DNA of 64,000 nt from Planctomycetota bacterium (lineage in GTDB: Bacteria > Planctomycetota > Planctomycetia > Pirellulales > Pirellulaceae): the NCBI GenBank assembly GCA_014381825.1, contig JACNKX010000151.1, positions 62,001-126,000 on the forward strand. Direction: 5' to 3'. This document shows, in pieces, positions 52,599-62,326 of this stretch. The number at the start of each line of letters is the position of its first letter. Positions within the stretch are counted from its first letter, which is position 1. Under the pieces are notes generated by a model. The model was not told the DNA's origin, made no database searches, and saw only the letters and a list, made by a program, of their open reading frames with translations. Position numbers and translations under genes: made by a program.

Positions 52599-53483
52599 TT
52601 GTTTGTCGAAACGCACTCACTGACAAAACGCTACCGCCGAATTGCGGCTCTCGATGCCTGTTCGCTCGGTGTCGGAGCGGGAGAGGTGTACGGGCTGCTA
52701 GGGCCGAACGGTGCTGGCAAGACGACGCTACTGCGTCTACTCCTCGGTTATCTTCAACCAACGTCAGGCCGTGCGACAATTGGCGGCTTGGATTGTCAAC
52801 GAGAATCGGTGGCGGCTCGACGGTTGGTGTCCTACTTGCCCGGCGAAGCGAGACTGTATCGGGGGATGCGCGGACGAGACGTCTTGCGTTTTTTCGCCGA
52901 AGTTCGACCGGGCGGCGACTTTCGCCAAGCGTTGCAATTTGCCGAGCGTTTGGACCTTGAGCTAACGCGACGCGTTGCCTTTATGTCGACTGGGATGCGG
53001 CAGAAGCTTGCGTTTGCCGCGACCATGTCGAGCGATTCGCCATTGGTTATCCTCGACGAGCCAACCTCCAATCTTGACCCCTCCGTCCGCGCCACGGTAT
53101 CCGAGATGATTGCCGAGGCGAAGGTTGCAGGACGTACGGTCATCTTCTCTTCTCATGTCCTCTCGGAAGTCGAGGAAGTCTGTGATCGCGTCGCGATACT
53201 GCGCGATGGGCGATGCGTTCATACACAAGTCATCTCCGAACTGCGACGCAAACACCGCTTGTCGGCATCGCTTACTGGAGCGATCCCGACAGTGCCCGAC
53301 GAGTTAGTCGATTCCGTGCGCGTGTCGAGTGGTAGCGAAGGCGAACTCGTGATCGAAGCCGACGAGTTGTCGCCTCTGCTTCAGTGGCTCGCGACCTTAC
53401 CCATCACCGAGATCAAAGCGGAACCGATTGGTCTTCGTGCCGTGTACGATCAGTATCACGCCAACACGGATACTACCGCATGA
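52599..53483 (+). CDS. ABC transporter ATP-binding protein
   Basis: The 294-residue protein is the ATPase of an ABC-2-type exporter. Walker A is GPNGAGKTT; the Walker B region is SPLVILDEPTSNLDPSV; the signature is degenerate (MSTGMRQKLAFAA instead of LSGGQ), as is usual in this class; and the switch histidine is in IFSSHVLSEVEEVCD. The start is taken at TTG 52599 with AAGGA (52587-52591) seven bases upstream; a GTG at 52578 is the other option. Its TGA overlaps the permease ATG (ATGA). Substrate unknown. Confidence 0.9.
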   Translation: MFVETHSLTKRYRRIAALDACSLGVGAGEVYGLLGPNGAGKTTLLRLLLGYLQPTSGRATIGGLDCQRESVAARRLVSYLPGEARLYRGMRGRDVLRFFAEVRPGGDFRQALQFAERLDLELTRRVAFMSTGMRQKLAFAATMSSDSPLVILDEPTSNLDPSVRATVSEMIAEAKVAGRTVIFSSHVLSEVEEVCDRVAILRDGRCVHTQVISELRRKHRLSASLTGAIPTVPDELVDSVRVSSGSEGELVIEADELSPLLQWLATLPITEIKAEPIGLRAVYDQYHANTDTTA

Positions 53484-54460
53484 TCCATGTTCTAATCCGC
53501 AGACGCATCGACGAATCGAAGTGGCTTCTCGCAGCCTGTTCGATCGCTATGGTGTGGTTTTGCTGGCTGCGAGTTTGGTTGGTCAGCCGTCTCGACACTG
53601 GCCGCTTCAAAGAGATCTTAGATCTGTTGCCCAGCGATTGGCAGCGTTACACACCCGTCGACTTCGCTTGGTTGATCACCTACGAAGGGCGGATCTCGCT
53701 AGTGTACGACGAACTCATTGTCGTGGGCTGCGTTTCGCTCTGGGCCATTGCTCGCGGATCGGATTGCGTCAGTGGCGAGTTAGGCCGAGGAACGCTCGAA
53801 ATGTTATTGGCCCAGCCCTTAAGTCGACGTGCCGTGATGCTCAGCCAGGCCGGCGTCACGGTCACCGGCGTGGCCGTGTTGGCGTTTTGTGCTTGGTTCG
53901 GGACGTGGTGTGGCATCCACACGATGTCGGCCAAACAAGTCGTCGCGCCTGCATTCCAACTCCCGATCCCTTTGCCGTTCGTCGGATCGGAGATTCCGAT
54001 CCCGTTCGCCGAACCGGAGACGCAATACATCCCGATGGTCGATCTCGTCGAAGCCAACCTGTTTACACCTGCAAGTGTCAGCCTGTTTATGTTTGGATTG
54101 ATGCTCGCAGGCTTCAGCACCCTGATGTCGTCCTGGGATCGGTATCGTTGGCGCACAATCGGTATCGTCGTGGGCGTCTATGGACTGCAAATCGTTATCA
54201 AACTCTTTGGCATGTCGGCCGATGAGTTGGCATGGCTGAAGTTTCTCTCGGCATTCACCGCCTACGAGCCGGAGGCGTTCGTCCGGATCGCGGACGAGTT
54301 CCCACAATTCACTTGGAGCTTCATGATGCGGCGGAGCGATGGCACATGGATTGGCTATGGTCCCATGTATTTTCATGCGATCATGGCATCGATTGGTGTT
54401 GCCTCGTATGCGGTCGCGTTGCGAATCTTCTCGCGCCGAGATCTGCCCGCTCCGCTGTAA
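53480..54460 (+). CDS. ABC-2 type permease
   Basis: The 326-residue membrane protein has about six hydrophobic segments: IAMVWFCWLRVWLVS (about 20-37), then IVVGCVSLWAIARG, a conserved ELGRGTLEMLLAQPLSRR loop typical of ABC-2 permeases, TVTGVAVLAFCAWFGTW, LFMFGLMLAGFSTLMS, TIGIVVGVYGLQIVIKLFG and a last one near YFHAIMASIGVASYAVAL. It overlaps the ATPase gene by four bases (ATGA) and forms one exporter with it. The substrate cannot be read. Confidence 0.88.
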   Translation: MIHVLIRRRIDESKWLLAACSIAMVWFCWLRVWLVSRLDTGRFKEILDLLPSDWQRYTPVDFAWLITYEGRISLVYDELIVVGCVSLWAIARGSDCVSGELGRGTLEMLLAQPLSRRAVMLSQAGVTVTGVAVLAFCAWFGTWCGIHTMSAKQVVAPAFQLPIPLPFVGSEIPIPFAEPETQYIPMVDLVEANLFTPASVSLFMFGLMLAGFSTLMSSWDRYRWRTIGIVVGVYGLQIVIKLFGMSADELAWLKFLSAFTAYEPEAFVRIADEFPQFTWSFMMRRSDGTWIGYGPMYFHAIMASIGVASYAVALRIFSRRDLPAPL

Positions 54461-54584
54461 AACGCTCCGCTTGAGCACTTGTTTCTCAGTCGTCTCGAGA
54501 TCTCGCAGACGAAATGTTCATCGAGTCCAATTCTGTCTAATCTTCAAGAGTCCATTAGGGTCTCGGTATCACTGCGAAAATCGG

Positions 54585-55739
54585 TCAGATCGCGCGGAAT
54601 CCCGGACATGGCTGTAGCTCCTCTCGGTCCACGGGAAACGAGCCTCGGCCGAAGAACACGCATCGAGCCAGCGACTTGAAGGGTGGGAGGCAGAGGGCGG
54701 CGAAGCCGAGTTCCGCGAGCCATGGGCTTCGTACGGATGCGACGCCGCGTCGCATCAACGATCGAGTTCGAAAACGTTTTTTAAACAGTGGACTTTCATA
54801 ACGCGCGAGCGTTTCCGAGGCGCGACTCCGCAGAAACTGATCGATGACGTCAACGGCTAAAGCGGATTGTCGCAGACATGGGTCGAGTCCGCCTGCCGTC
54901 AACGGTGAAACGGCACCTGCCGCATCGCCGACCAAGAGCCCGCGATCGTTGATGATGTTTGGCAGGAGTCCGCCGACAGGGATCCGACCACCTCGCCGTT
55001 CGATCAATCGCAAGCCGTCAAAGCCCACGAATCGAGGAACTTCCCGGCGGAAACGTGCCAAGCTGTCGTTTGGGTCAAATCGATCTCCGTAGCCGCCAAC
55101 GCCGACGTGCATTTCCTCTCCATCGTGTGCGATCCAAGCGATATATCCGGGAGCGAGATGGGGATCAAGAAAGCAATGCAGACACGCTGGCGAACCAATT
55201 GACCGGCTATCGTAAACTTCCTCGACTCCCACAATCCATTCGCGATTCGAGCTAAGTGACAAGGCCCGCGCGGCTCGTGAATTCGCACCGTCCGCCCCGA
55301 TCAGATAGGCGGCCTGAACCGATCTGCGAATTCCATGTGTTTCAAGATTCAATCGCAGGCCGTTCTCGTTTGGCTCAGCATTCCGAAAGCAAGCTTCCGC
55401 GTCGAAGCGCACTCCTGCGCCGCGAGCTGCGCCTAACAGATGCGAATAAAGCGGGCCCATTTTGCCAACGCGATACTCGTCGTGAGGACTGGACAGCTCC
55501 AACATCCTACGACGTGGTGAATACAGTCGGACATCGCGAACGACGGGTCCCAGGCAAGATTCCGGGAACGCAAAGTCCTCCAGTGTTCGCCGTACGAAGA
55601 TCCCCGTCGTATGGACAGATTCGTCTAGTCGCGACTTTCGATCGACCAGTAGGACACTTCGTCCACGTTCGGCAAGCCACTTCGCACAGCTCAGCCCAGC
55701 CAGACCAGCGCCAACAACAACGACGTCAAACCTATCCAC
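54585..55739 (-). CDS. FAD-dependent oxidoreductase, geranylgeranyl-reductase-like
   Basis: The 384-residue flavoprotein has the N-terminal FAD motif VVVGAGLAGLSCAKWLAERG, a second nucleotide-binding strand in LIGADGANSRAARA, and the FAD-contact motif GLLVGDAAGAVSPLTAGGLDPCLRQS. These match the geranylgeranyl-reductase/aromatic-hydroxylase superfamily, which reduces or oxidises isoprenoids and aromatic compounds. The C-terminal part is basic and less conserved. The substrate is unknown. It stands alone, converging with the ABC permease. Confidence 0.88.
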   Translation of the reverse strand: MDRFDVVVVGAGLAGLSCAKWLAERGRSVLLVDRKSRLDESVHTTGIFVRRTLEDFAFPESCLGPVVRDVRLYSPRRRMLELSSPHDEYRVGKMGPLYSHLLGAARGAGVRFDAEACFRNAEPNENGLRLNLETHGIRRSVQAAYLIGADGANSRAARALSLSSNREWIVGVEEVYDSRSIGSPACLHCFLDPHLAPGYIAWIAHDGEEMHVGVGGYGDRFDPNDSLARFRREVPRFVGFDGLRLIERRGGRIPVGGLLPNIINDRGLLVGDAAGAVSPLTAGGLDPCLRQSALAVDVIDQFLRSRASETLARYESPLFKKRFRTRSLMRRGVASVRSPWLAELGFAALCLPPFKSLARCVFFGRGSFPVDREELQPCPGFRAI

Positions 55740-55867
55740 TGATTTGCTCCCGTTCGCCCTTTGACTTCACGATCTACGAAATCACGGCGACAAAAGTTCT
55801 AGTCTCGCGTTAACTTCGATTATGATTCGCGGTTGCAACGCTGGTGTCTGGCAACAAGGAAACGTAA

Positions 55868-56503
55868 ATGTTAACCGTACGACGTCCGAACACGGCTGCT
55901 GTCACTCGCTGTCTGGAGGAGCGGCAGAACACGCCGTTCACGTACGAGCCACTCGGCATTTCCGAGACGCTTGACATTTCTAGCGAGTTCGACGTTGATC
56001 GCCAACAGACATTGCTTGGATTCGGTGAGGAAGTGTATCAAGCTGCGAAAGATGCAATTCGTCGGTGGGAGATGTTTCCCGAAGGGCTCACCAAGCTGTA
56101 TTGGCCGAACCAGGCAATTCGTGTCGGTGAGCATGTCGCTGTATTGTTTCGAGCAGGACCTCTGTGGTCACTAAATCCATGCCGAATCGTCCATGTTTGC
56201 GATTCAGCGAGGTCGGCTGACGGTATCGACAGATTTGGTTTCGCGTATGGAACTCTCGAGGGGCACTTAGAAAGTGGTGAAGAGAGATTTAGTGTCCGAT
56301 GGAACCGGAATGACGATTCCGTGCATTATGAATTGCTGGCGGTATCACGGCCGAATCATTTCCTGACGAAAGTCGGATACCCGTATGCACGTGTCGTGCA
56401 AGCACGCTTCAGAAGGCGGTCCGCTTTGGCGATGAAGCGGGCCGTAGCTCGACTGAGACCGCGAACGAACACCGCTCCACCCTGCGACTTCACATCGCTT
56501 TGA
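55868..56503 (+). CDS. DUF1990 (UPF0548) family protein
   Basis: The 211-residue product is a small globular protein of the DUF1990 family. Identifying strings are NTPFTYEPLGISETLD, FGEEVYQAAKDAIRRWEMFP, LWSLNPCRIVHVCD, RFGFAYGTLEGHLESGEERFSV and VSRPNHFLTKVGYPYARVVQ. The family occurs in bacteria and plants and has no settled biochemical role. There is no signal peptide. AAGGAAA lies upstream of the ATG. Confidence 0.9.
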   Translation: MLTVRRPNTAAVTRCLEERQNTPFTYEPLGISETLDISSEFDVDRQQTLLGFGEEVYQAAKDAIRRWEMFPEGLTKLYWPNQAIRVGEHVAVLFRAGPLWSLNPCRIVHVCDSARSADGIDRFGFAYGTLEGHLESGEERFSVRWNRNDDSVHYELLAVSRPNHFLTKVGYPYARVVQARFRRRSALAMKRAVARLRPRTNTAPPCDFTSL

Positions 56504-56527
56504 GGTGGAGTGGTTCAGTGCGTGGGT

Positions 56528-57838
56528 TTAGTCGTTGACGTCGGTTTCCAAGAACCGTGCCAAGCTATGAAAGTCGCAACCCGTCTCGATGTAGCGCACC
56601 TTCGTGACGAGTGTGTCAGGATCGACTAACTTGTCGAACGATTCGTAGTGAAGTTCGAGCTGACCGGACACGGAAACCATGACTCCATTCAGCTTCTCTT
56701 GCACTAACGCTCGATAAGCTCCGACACCAAGTTGACTGCCCAGCATCACATCAAACGCGCTCGGCTTCGCGCATCGCGACTCGTAACCGAGTTGCAAACC
56801 ATTCACCTTGCGACTCGAGCCTGTCTTGGCTTTGTATGCTTTCGACACGAGGCCCGCGAACATTTTTCCGAGCTCGACTTGAGCAATCGAAATGTGCCCG
56901 TGGTCATCGCGGGGAATGCCCTCGAGGTAACTCGCCGGTAGATACTCTGCCAAGCCTTCGGCGATAACGATCACGCCGTACTGCTTCCCTTCCTTGTCGC
57001 GGGCGACAATCGTCTGCACGATGCGATCGACTACACGGTCGACGTTCATTATCTTGTGCGGGGTTTTCTCCCCCGTCTCTTTGTCGAGGACTTCTTCTTC
57101 GCATGCATAATCACCCGTAATATCTTCGACGCTAATAACAAGACTTGCTTCGCCGGCGATCGCCGCACCGTAGGCTAACCACCCTGCGCTACGCCCCATC
57201 GTTTCAGCCAGGAAGTAGGCGCGGCCAGCTTCCGCATCATGCAACAGATTTCGAATCTCCGTTGCCAACGTGTCGACGGCTGTAAAGAATCCGAACGTAA
57301 AATCGATACCGTGATAGTCGTTGTCGATAGTCTTTGGAAGATGCACGACAGGGATCCGTTTCAAGCCTTCGGGCAAGCGATCTTGGAACATCTTGAACTT
57401 GTTCGCCGTCTTCAACGTGTCGTCGCCTCCGATCGAAATCAACGCGTCGACTTCCAGCGAACACAGCGCTTCGTAAGTGCGTCGGAGTGCCGCGCTTTTA
57501 TCGGCATCATCCAAATGTGAGGGATGCGAGACGCTTTTGCCAGGATTTGCTCGGGCGGTACCGATCAAAATGCCTTGCGAATTGCGAGTCCTCTTCAGGA
57601 TCTTGTGGTCGAGAACGATGAAATCGCGACCAGCTTCGAGAGGCTTTTCGGGAGAATAGTCGATTAGGCTAGAGTATCCGTGCAGAATGCCTAGTACCTG
57701 AATGTCGTTACGCAAAAACGAAGTCGCGCACGTCGAAATGACCGCGTTTGCGGCCGGGGCGGGGCCACCCGCGAAGAGAACTGCAACGCGTTTGAAATCA
57801 GACTCTGATTTGGCTGGCCTGGATAATGTATTGGCCAT
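56528..57838 (-). CDS. Pyrophosphate-dependent 6-phosphofructokinase
   Basis: This enzyme phosphorylates fructose-6-phosphate using pyrophosphate. The 436-residue protein carries LISIGGDDTLKTANKF, where GGDDT replaces the GGDGT of ATP enzymes; the extra Asp blocks ATP and marks the PPi class. Other motifs: LFAGGPAPAANAVI, PKTIDNDYHGIDFTFGF, and MGRSAGWLAYGAAIAGEA. The ATG at 57838 has AGGGAG upstream; the open frame runs further to 57916. PPi enzymes work in both directions, so it may serve both glycolysis and gluconeogenesis. Confidence 0.93.
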   Translation of the reverse strand: MANTLSRPAKSESDFKRVAVLFAGGPAPAANAVISTCATSFLRNDIQVLGILHGYSSLIDYSPEKPLEAGRDFIVLDHKILKRTRNSQGILIGTARANPGKSVSHPSHLDDADKSAALRRTYEALCSLEVDALISIGGDDTLKTANKFKMFQDRLPEGLKRIPVVHLPKTIDNDYHGIDFTFGFFTAVDTLATEIRNLLHDAEAGRAYFLAETMGRSAGWLAYGAAIAGEASLVISVEDITGDYACEEEVLDKETGEKTPHKIMNVDRVVDRIVQTIVARDKEGKQYGVIVIAEGLAEYLPASYLEGIPRDDHGHISIAQVELGKMFAGLVSKAYKAKTGSSRKVNGLQLGYESRCAKPSAFDVMLGSQLGVGAYRALVQEKLNGVMVSVSGQLELHYESFDKLVDPDTLVTKVRYIETGCDFHSLARFLETDVND

Positions 57839-57967
57839 AGATTCAATCTCCCTTACCTTGCTTGTCGCCACGGATCGCGCAACAACGATTCTAAGTACCT
57901 GCAACGGACTCGCCAAGGACGTCGCGTCGCCCGGGAGTCGGTGCGCGAAGTGCAGTAGCCGCCGCCG

Positions 57968-59314
57968 CTATTTGCTCAGAAATGCCCGCTCGACGAAACT
58001 CGTGTCGACGCGACCTTCGACGAACTCGGCGTGTTGAAGAACCTTCTTGTGGAAGGAAGCAGTCGTCGCAATTCCTTCGATACGCAACTCGTCCAACGCT
58101 CGCAACATGCAAGCAATTGCTTTCGATCGGGTCGGTTGATGGACGATTAATTTTCCGATCATCGAATCGTAATGTGGCGGGACGACATACCCCTGATGGG
58201 CATGGGAGTCGAAACGAACGCCGAGGCCGCCCGGTACAAACATCTGTTCGATGGTTCCGGGACACGGCTGGAAATTGCGATCCGGATTCTCCGCATTGAT
58301 GCGACACTCGATAGCGCAACCTCGCTGAACGACGTCGTCTTGTGTAAAGGGGAGCGGTTCGCCAGCCGCAATCGCAATTTGCGTTTGGATCAGATCAACG
58401 CCCGTCACCATTTCCGATACAGGATGTTCGACTTGAATTCTCGCGTTCACTTCGATGAAATAGAAGTTGTTTTGTTGGTCAACGATAAACTCGACCGTGC
58501 CAGCGTTTGTGTACTCGCAATTCTTTATCAATCGCACCGCCGCTTCACACATTGCTTCGCGAGTCTCTTGCGGCAGATTTGGCGCGGGACTCTCTTCGAT
58601 CAGCTTCTGATGGCGGCGTTGGGTCGAGCACTCGCGTTCCCAAAGATGTACGACGTTGCCATGATGATCGGCGACAATTTGTACTTCCACATGGCGAGGC
58701 CGCTCGACGTACTTCTCAAGATAAACGCCAGCATTGCCGAACGCCGCTTCCGCTTCTGCTTGCGCCTGTTGGATTGCTGTTTTCAGGACCAACTCGTTCG
58801 CTGCAACTCGCATTCCCTTGCCGCCACCACCTGCTGTTGCCTTGATCAGAACGGGGAAACCGATCTCATGCGCGACGCTAACTGCATCGTGTTCGTCCGT
58901 CAGCAAGCCATCACTGCCAGGCACGACGGGAACATTCGCTTCACGAGCAATTGCGCGAGCCGTGTTCTTGTCACCGAGCTTCTCCATCGCCTCGGGTGAC
59001 GGACCAATAAAGTCGATCTTACAGCTCCGACAGACCTCGTTGAAGTGTGAGTTTTCGGCCATGAATCCGTAGCCTGGATGAATCGCTTCGACGTTACCGA
59101 CTTCGGCGGCGCTGATCACTCGATCGATCTTTAGATAGCTTTGATTCGATTTCGCGGGTCCGACGCAGTACGCTTCGTCGGCCAAATCGAGATAGGCGCT
59201 GCCACGATCACCCTCGCTGTAGATAGCGACGGTTTCAATTCCCATCTCGCGACAAGCGCGGATGACGCGCAGTGCGATCTCGCCCCGATTAGCAATCAGA
59301 ATGCGTTTGTACAT
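57968..59314 (-). CDS. accC: Biotin carboxylase subunit of acetyl-CoA carboxylase
   Basis: AccC attaches carbon dioxide to biotin on AccB with ATP. The 448-residue product has the N-terminal start [21 protein letters not shown], the ATP-grasp glycine loop [12 protein letters not shown] and the metal/active-site region [18 protein letters not shown], with RDCS-like changes ([16 protein letters not shown]) typical of the family. The ATG at 59314 begins the family N-terminus. It lies 101 bases after accB. A Shine-Dalgarno sequence is not visible before the ATG, and an inverted repeat occupies the spacer. Confidence 0.97.
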   Translation of the reverse strand: MYKRILIANRGEIALRVIRACREMGIETVAIYSEGDRGSAYLDLADEAYCVGPAKSNQSYLKIDRVISAAEVGNVEAIHPGYGFMAENSHFNEVCRSCKIDFIGPSPEAMEKLGDKNTARAIAREANVPVVPGSDGLLTDEHDAVSVAHEIGFPVLIKATAGGGGKGMRVAANELVLKTAIQQAQAEAEAAFGNAGVYLEKYVERPRHVEVQIVADHHGNVVHLWERECSTQRRHQKLIEESPAPNLPQETREAMCEAAVRLIKNCEYTNAGTVEFIVDQQNNFYFIEVNARIQVEHPVSEMVTGVDLIQTQIAIAAGEPLPFTQDDVVQRGCAIECRINAENPDRNFQPCPGTIEQMFVPGGLGVRFDSHAHQGYVVPPHYDSMIGKLIVHQPTRSKAIACMLRALDELRIEGIATTASFHKKVLQHAEFVEGRVDTSFVERAFLSK

Positions 59315-59316
59315 GG

Positions 59317-59392
59317 AGAGTCGAGAGCGGAGAGTGAAGAGCAGAGGGCCAGAACAAACCGTCAAGCGCCGCGTTTCTTGGCTCTCGACTCT
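59317..59392 (-). repeat. Inverted repeat in the accB-accC spacer
   Basis: AGAGTCGAGAGC (59317-59328) and GCTCTCGACTCT (59381-59392) are perfect reverse complements, two bases from the accC ATG. Near the outer arm, CCCTAGACCCTAGTCCC (59396-59412) repeats CCCTAG twice. The structure could hide the accC start in the mRNA. Confidence 0.6.
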
Positions 59393-59415
59393 GGACCCTA
59401 GACCCTAGTCCCTTC

Positions 59416-59889
59416 TCATCCTTTCGTGTCGACCTTAAAGAGTGGCTTTCCAAATTCGACCGGCTCTTCGTCCTTGACGAGAATCGCGACGATTTGCCCA
59501 GAGATCTCAGCTGGAATCTCGTTGAAGACCTTCATCGCTTCGATAATGCAAATCGTCTTCTCCGGGTCGACGTGATCGCCGACCTTCACGAACGCAGGCG
59601 ATTTGGGATTCGGCTTGGCGTAGAAAGTGCCAACCATCGGACTCTTGATGACGACGATATTGTCGCCGTCTGCGTCACCTGCCGGAGTTGCGGCGCCAGG
59701 TGCAGCGACTGTCGGAGCGTAGACGGGAGCAGCCGGTGCCATCGGAGCCGTATTGCGACGCAGTCGAATTCGTTGAGCATCTTCCTGGAGATCAACCTCG
59801 CTGAGATCATGCTCCTTCATCATTTCAATCAGACGACACAAGCGGTCTTCATCGAAGACGTCACCCTCTTTGGATGCAGAATCTGCCAT
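59416..59889 (-). CDS. accB: Biotin carboxyl carrier protein of acetyl-CoA carboxylase
   Basis: AccB carries biotin between the carboxylase and transferase parts in fatty-acid synthesis. The 157-residue product has a helical start (FDEDRLCRLIEMMKEHDLSEV), a Pro/Ala-rich linker (MAPAAPVYAPTVAAPG) and a C-terminal biotinyl domain with MVGTFYAKPNPKSPAFVKVGD and the biotinylated Lys in CIIEAMKVFNEIPAE. The ATG at 59889 has GGAG upstream. It precedes accC on the same strand. Confidence 0.95.
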   Translation of the reverse strand: MADSASKEGDVFDEDRLCRLIEMMKEHDLSEVDLQEDAQRIRLRRNTAPMAPAAPVYAPTVAAPGAATPAGDADGDNIVVIKSPMVGTFYAKPNPKSPAFVKVGDHVDPEKTICIIEAMKVFNEIPAEISGQIVAILVKDEEPVEFGKPLFKVDTKG

Positions 59890-60045
59890 CACCGGCTCCG
59901 CGTTTTTTGATTTCGAATCAACTGGGCTATGCGTACACAAACCCGTACAGTAGTTCAACTTGGGTCGGATTCTAATGGCCAAATCGCAGATCGTCAACCC
60001 ACGGTTGATCGACGCTACGTCCGCCCATTCAACGACTTGCGCATC

Positions 60046-61236
60046 TTAAAAGGTGGATGAGATCAGCGACTTCCAAGCTCCTCGCTCACTGTTGCTCGCT
60101 TGGCAAGCCTCGACAAATCGCACCCCCGCAACACCGTCTCGCACGCTCGGATATCGAGTCGTTTCGCTCCGATCGCCCCCTGTGCTGCGCAGAATCATAT
60201 CATCGAATGCCGCGTTATAGACATTGGCAAACGCCTCGAAGAACCCCTCGGGATGGCCGCCTGGAATGCGACAGGCCGCTCGACACAGATCGTTCGTGTA
60301 CGAGGCAGCTGGATGGCGTTCGTAAACTTGCCTCGCTCGCCCAGTTCTACGAACGATCAACTCGTTTGGATCTTCCTGCCGCCAGACCAACGCGGCTTTC
60401 GCCCCATCGACTTCCAGCGTCAAATCGTTCAGCCGGCCATGAGTGATTTGGCTGTACGTGATCGTTCCCAACGTGCTTTCGCCGAACGCGATTGTGGCAT
60501 GGCCGTAGTCGTCCAATTCCGTCTCCGGGTGAAAGGTTCGCATCGTGGCAGAGACTTCGGTGGCGCTCAGCCCGGTGACGTAGCAAGCCAGATTGAAGGC
60601 GTGCGTTCCGACGTCGCCAAGCGAGCCCGATCCTGCTTTCTCCGGATCTATCTTCCAGCCACCGCGCGGCGGGTTCGGCTCCACTTTCAGCCCACACATC
60701 CAACCCTGGACGTAATTGGCTCGAACCGCTTGAATCTCACCGAGTTCACCGCTCGCGATCATCTCGCGAGCTTGCCGAATCATTGGATAACCAGTGTAGT
60801 TGTGGGTTAATGCGAAGACAGCTCCAGTTTCTTCGACGATCCGTACGAGTTCATCCGCATCTTGAACGGTAGTCGTCATCGGTTTGTCGCACAGCACATT
60901 GAAGCCCGCAGCGAGCGAGGCCTTTGCGATTTCGAAATGGGTGAAGTTCGGCGTCGCAATGCTAACGAAATCGGCACGTTGGTCGGCAGGCAGTGCCAAT
61001 TCGGCTTCGATCAATTCGCCGACCGAGCCATACGCACGATCATCCGCGATGCCAAACGAAGGTGCCGCGGCACGCGACTTGTCGGGATTAGAGGACAACG
61101 CGCCGGCTACTAACTCGGCTCGATTGTCCAACTGTGCAGCCGTTGCATGGACACGACCGATGAAAGCGTTCCCGCCACCTCCGACGAGGGCCATACGTAG
61201 CTTGCGGTTTAACGGATGATTGACAGCTTCGCTCAT
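60046..61236 (-). CDS. Gfo/Idh/MocA family oxidoreductase
   Basis: The 396-residue protein is an NAD(P)-dependent sugar- or inositol-type oxidoreductase. The N-terminal Rossmann fold has LRMALVGGGGNAFIGRVHA and the catalytic-region motif CDKPMTTTVQDADELV (EKP variant CDKP). The C-terminal substrate domain has GSGSLGDVGTHAFNLACYVTG. All are family-typical. GAGGA lies eight bases before the ATG. The substrate cannot be read. Planctomycetes carry many paralogues of this type. Confidence 0.93.
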   Translation of the reverse strand: MSEAVNHPLNRKLRMALVGGGGNAFIGRVHATAAQLDNRAELVAGALSSNPDKSRAAAPSFGIADDRAYGSVGELIEAELALPADQRADFVSIATPNFTHFEIAKASLAAGFNVLCDKPMTTTVQDADELVRIVEETGAVFALTHNYTGYPMIRQAREMIASGELGEIQAVRANYVQGWMCGLKVEPNPPRGGWKIDPEKAGSGSLGDVGTHAFNLACYVTGLSATEVSATMRTFHPETELDDYGHATIAFGESTLGTITYSQITHGRLNDLTLEVDGAKAALVWRQEDPNELIVRRTGRARQVYERHPAASYTNDLCRAACRIPGGHPEGFFEAFANVYNAAFDDMILRSTGGDRSETTRYPSVRDGVAGVRFVEACQASNSERGAWKSLISSTF

Positions 61237-61396
61237 TCTGAAGTCCTCGACAGTCGACGTTGGAATTGCATTCGTGTATCTGTAGTTGGGAACTCAATGT
61301 ATCGCACGCCCTAACTCTTGACTGCCCGCCGCTGTAGCATCAGATTCGCGGTGCGGCTACCGCCGACACCCTACTTTGTTGCGAGGCATCGTAGGA

Positions 61397-62314
61397 CTAC
61401 TCGCCTTCGAGTTGATTCCTTGCCTGCTTCACGATATCCATTCCGACTAGCTCACTCCAAGCACGAAGGAGCCGTTGAACCGTCGGTCCAACATTTCCGT
61501 CTCCCACCGGTAAACCGTTGAACTTTGTCGCTGGCATGATGCAATACGGTGTGCTGGTGAAGAACACTTCGTCGGCCGTATAGAGGTCGTATGGCTGAAG
61601 CTCTGTTTCCTCGACGCAGATGTCGAGGTCGCGCGCGAGTTGAAGGACGGTCTCGCGACTAATTCCGGCGAGGCAATTCGTCGCTCGCGGCGTCCTCAGC
61701 ACGTTATCGGACACAACGAAGATATTGCCTCCTTTGTTCTCGGCCACGTTGCCGTGGATATCGAGGATCACGCTCTGGGCGTCGGAGTCAACGAGCTTTA
61801 CTTCCATCTCGGCGAGCGTGTATGCCATGCGGCTGCGGTTTTTTATGCGAGCATCCAACGACTGTGATGGGATGATTCGACTCATCGGTGTTACCGCATG
61901 ACAACCGTCGGTATAGAACTTCGCCCAGCCGCGCAGGTCCATTGGCTGTGTATAGATCATCACGGTAGCCACGCTTTGTTGCACAGTCGGATCCGGTCCC
62001 GGAACGAACATGCCGCGAGAGATATTGTGAACGATCCAACAATCCTCTTCGCTGCCGTACGTCGGCAGATTCGCCTCCAACATGCTACGCGTCGCATTTA
62101 ACATTTCCTCAGGACTCAGGCCGGAATCTATCCGAGCGACCTTCAGTGACTTGTACAGACGCGTAACGTGCTGCTCTAACTTGAAAGGGCAATGACCGAA
62201 CGTGCGCGTCGACTCGGTAACCGTATCGCCCAGCAGTACTGCACTATCAAAGATCGAGATCTTCGCATCCGACTCGGCAACCATCCGGCCGGACAAATAG
62301 ACTTGGCGTTGCAT
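61397..62314 (-). CDS. Class IV aminotransferase
   Basis: The 305-residue protein has the PLP fold-type IV pattern: YLSGRMVAESDAKISIFDSAVLLGDTVTESTRTFG, an arginine near HVTRLYKSLKV, a PLP-binding Lys likely in RIKNRSRMAYTLAEMEV, and VAENKGGNIFVVSDNVLRTPRATNCLAGISRETVLQL near the C-terminal part. This fits branched-chain, D-amino acid or aminodeoxychorismate lyase-type enzymes; I cannot tell which. It is followed by, and is close to, the lactate permease gene: 12 bases separate them, so the permease is upstream in the same transcript. Confidence 0.88.
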   Translation of the reverse strand: MQRQVYLSGRMVAESDAKISIFDSAVLLGDTVTESTRTFGHCPFKLEQHVTRLYKSLKVARIDSGLSPEEMLNATRSMLEANLPTYGSEEDCWIVHNISRGMFVPGPDPTVQQSVATVMIYTQPMDLRGWAKFYTDGCHAVTPMSRIIPSQSLDARIKNRSRMAYTLAEMEVKLVDSDAQSVILDIHGNVAENKGGNIFVVSDNVLRTPRATNCLAGISRETVLQLARDLDICVEETELQPYDLYTADEVFFTSTPYCIMPATKFNGLPVGDGNVGPTVQRLLRAWSELVGMDIVKQARNQLEGE

Positions 62315-62326
62315 AGCACTACGACC

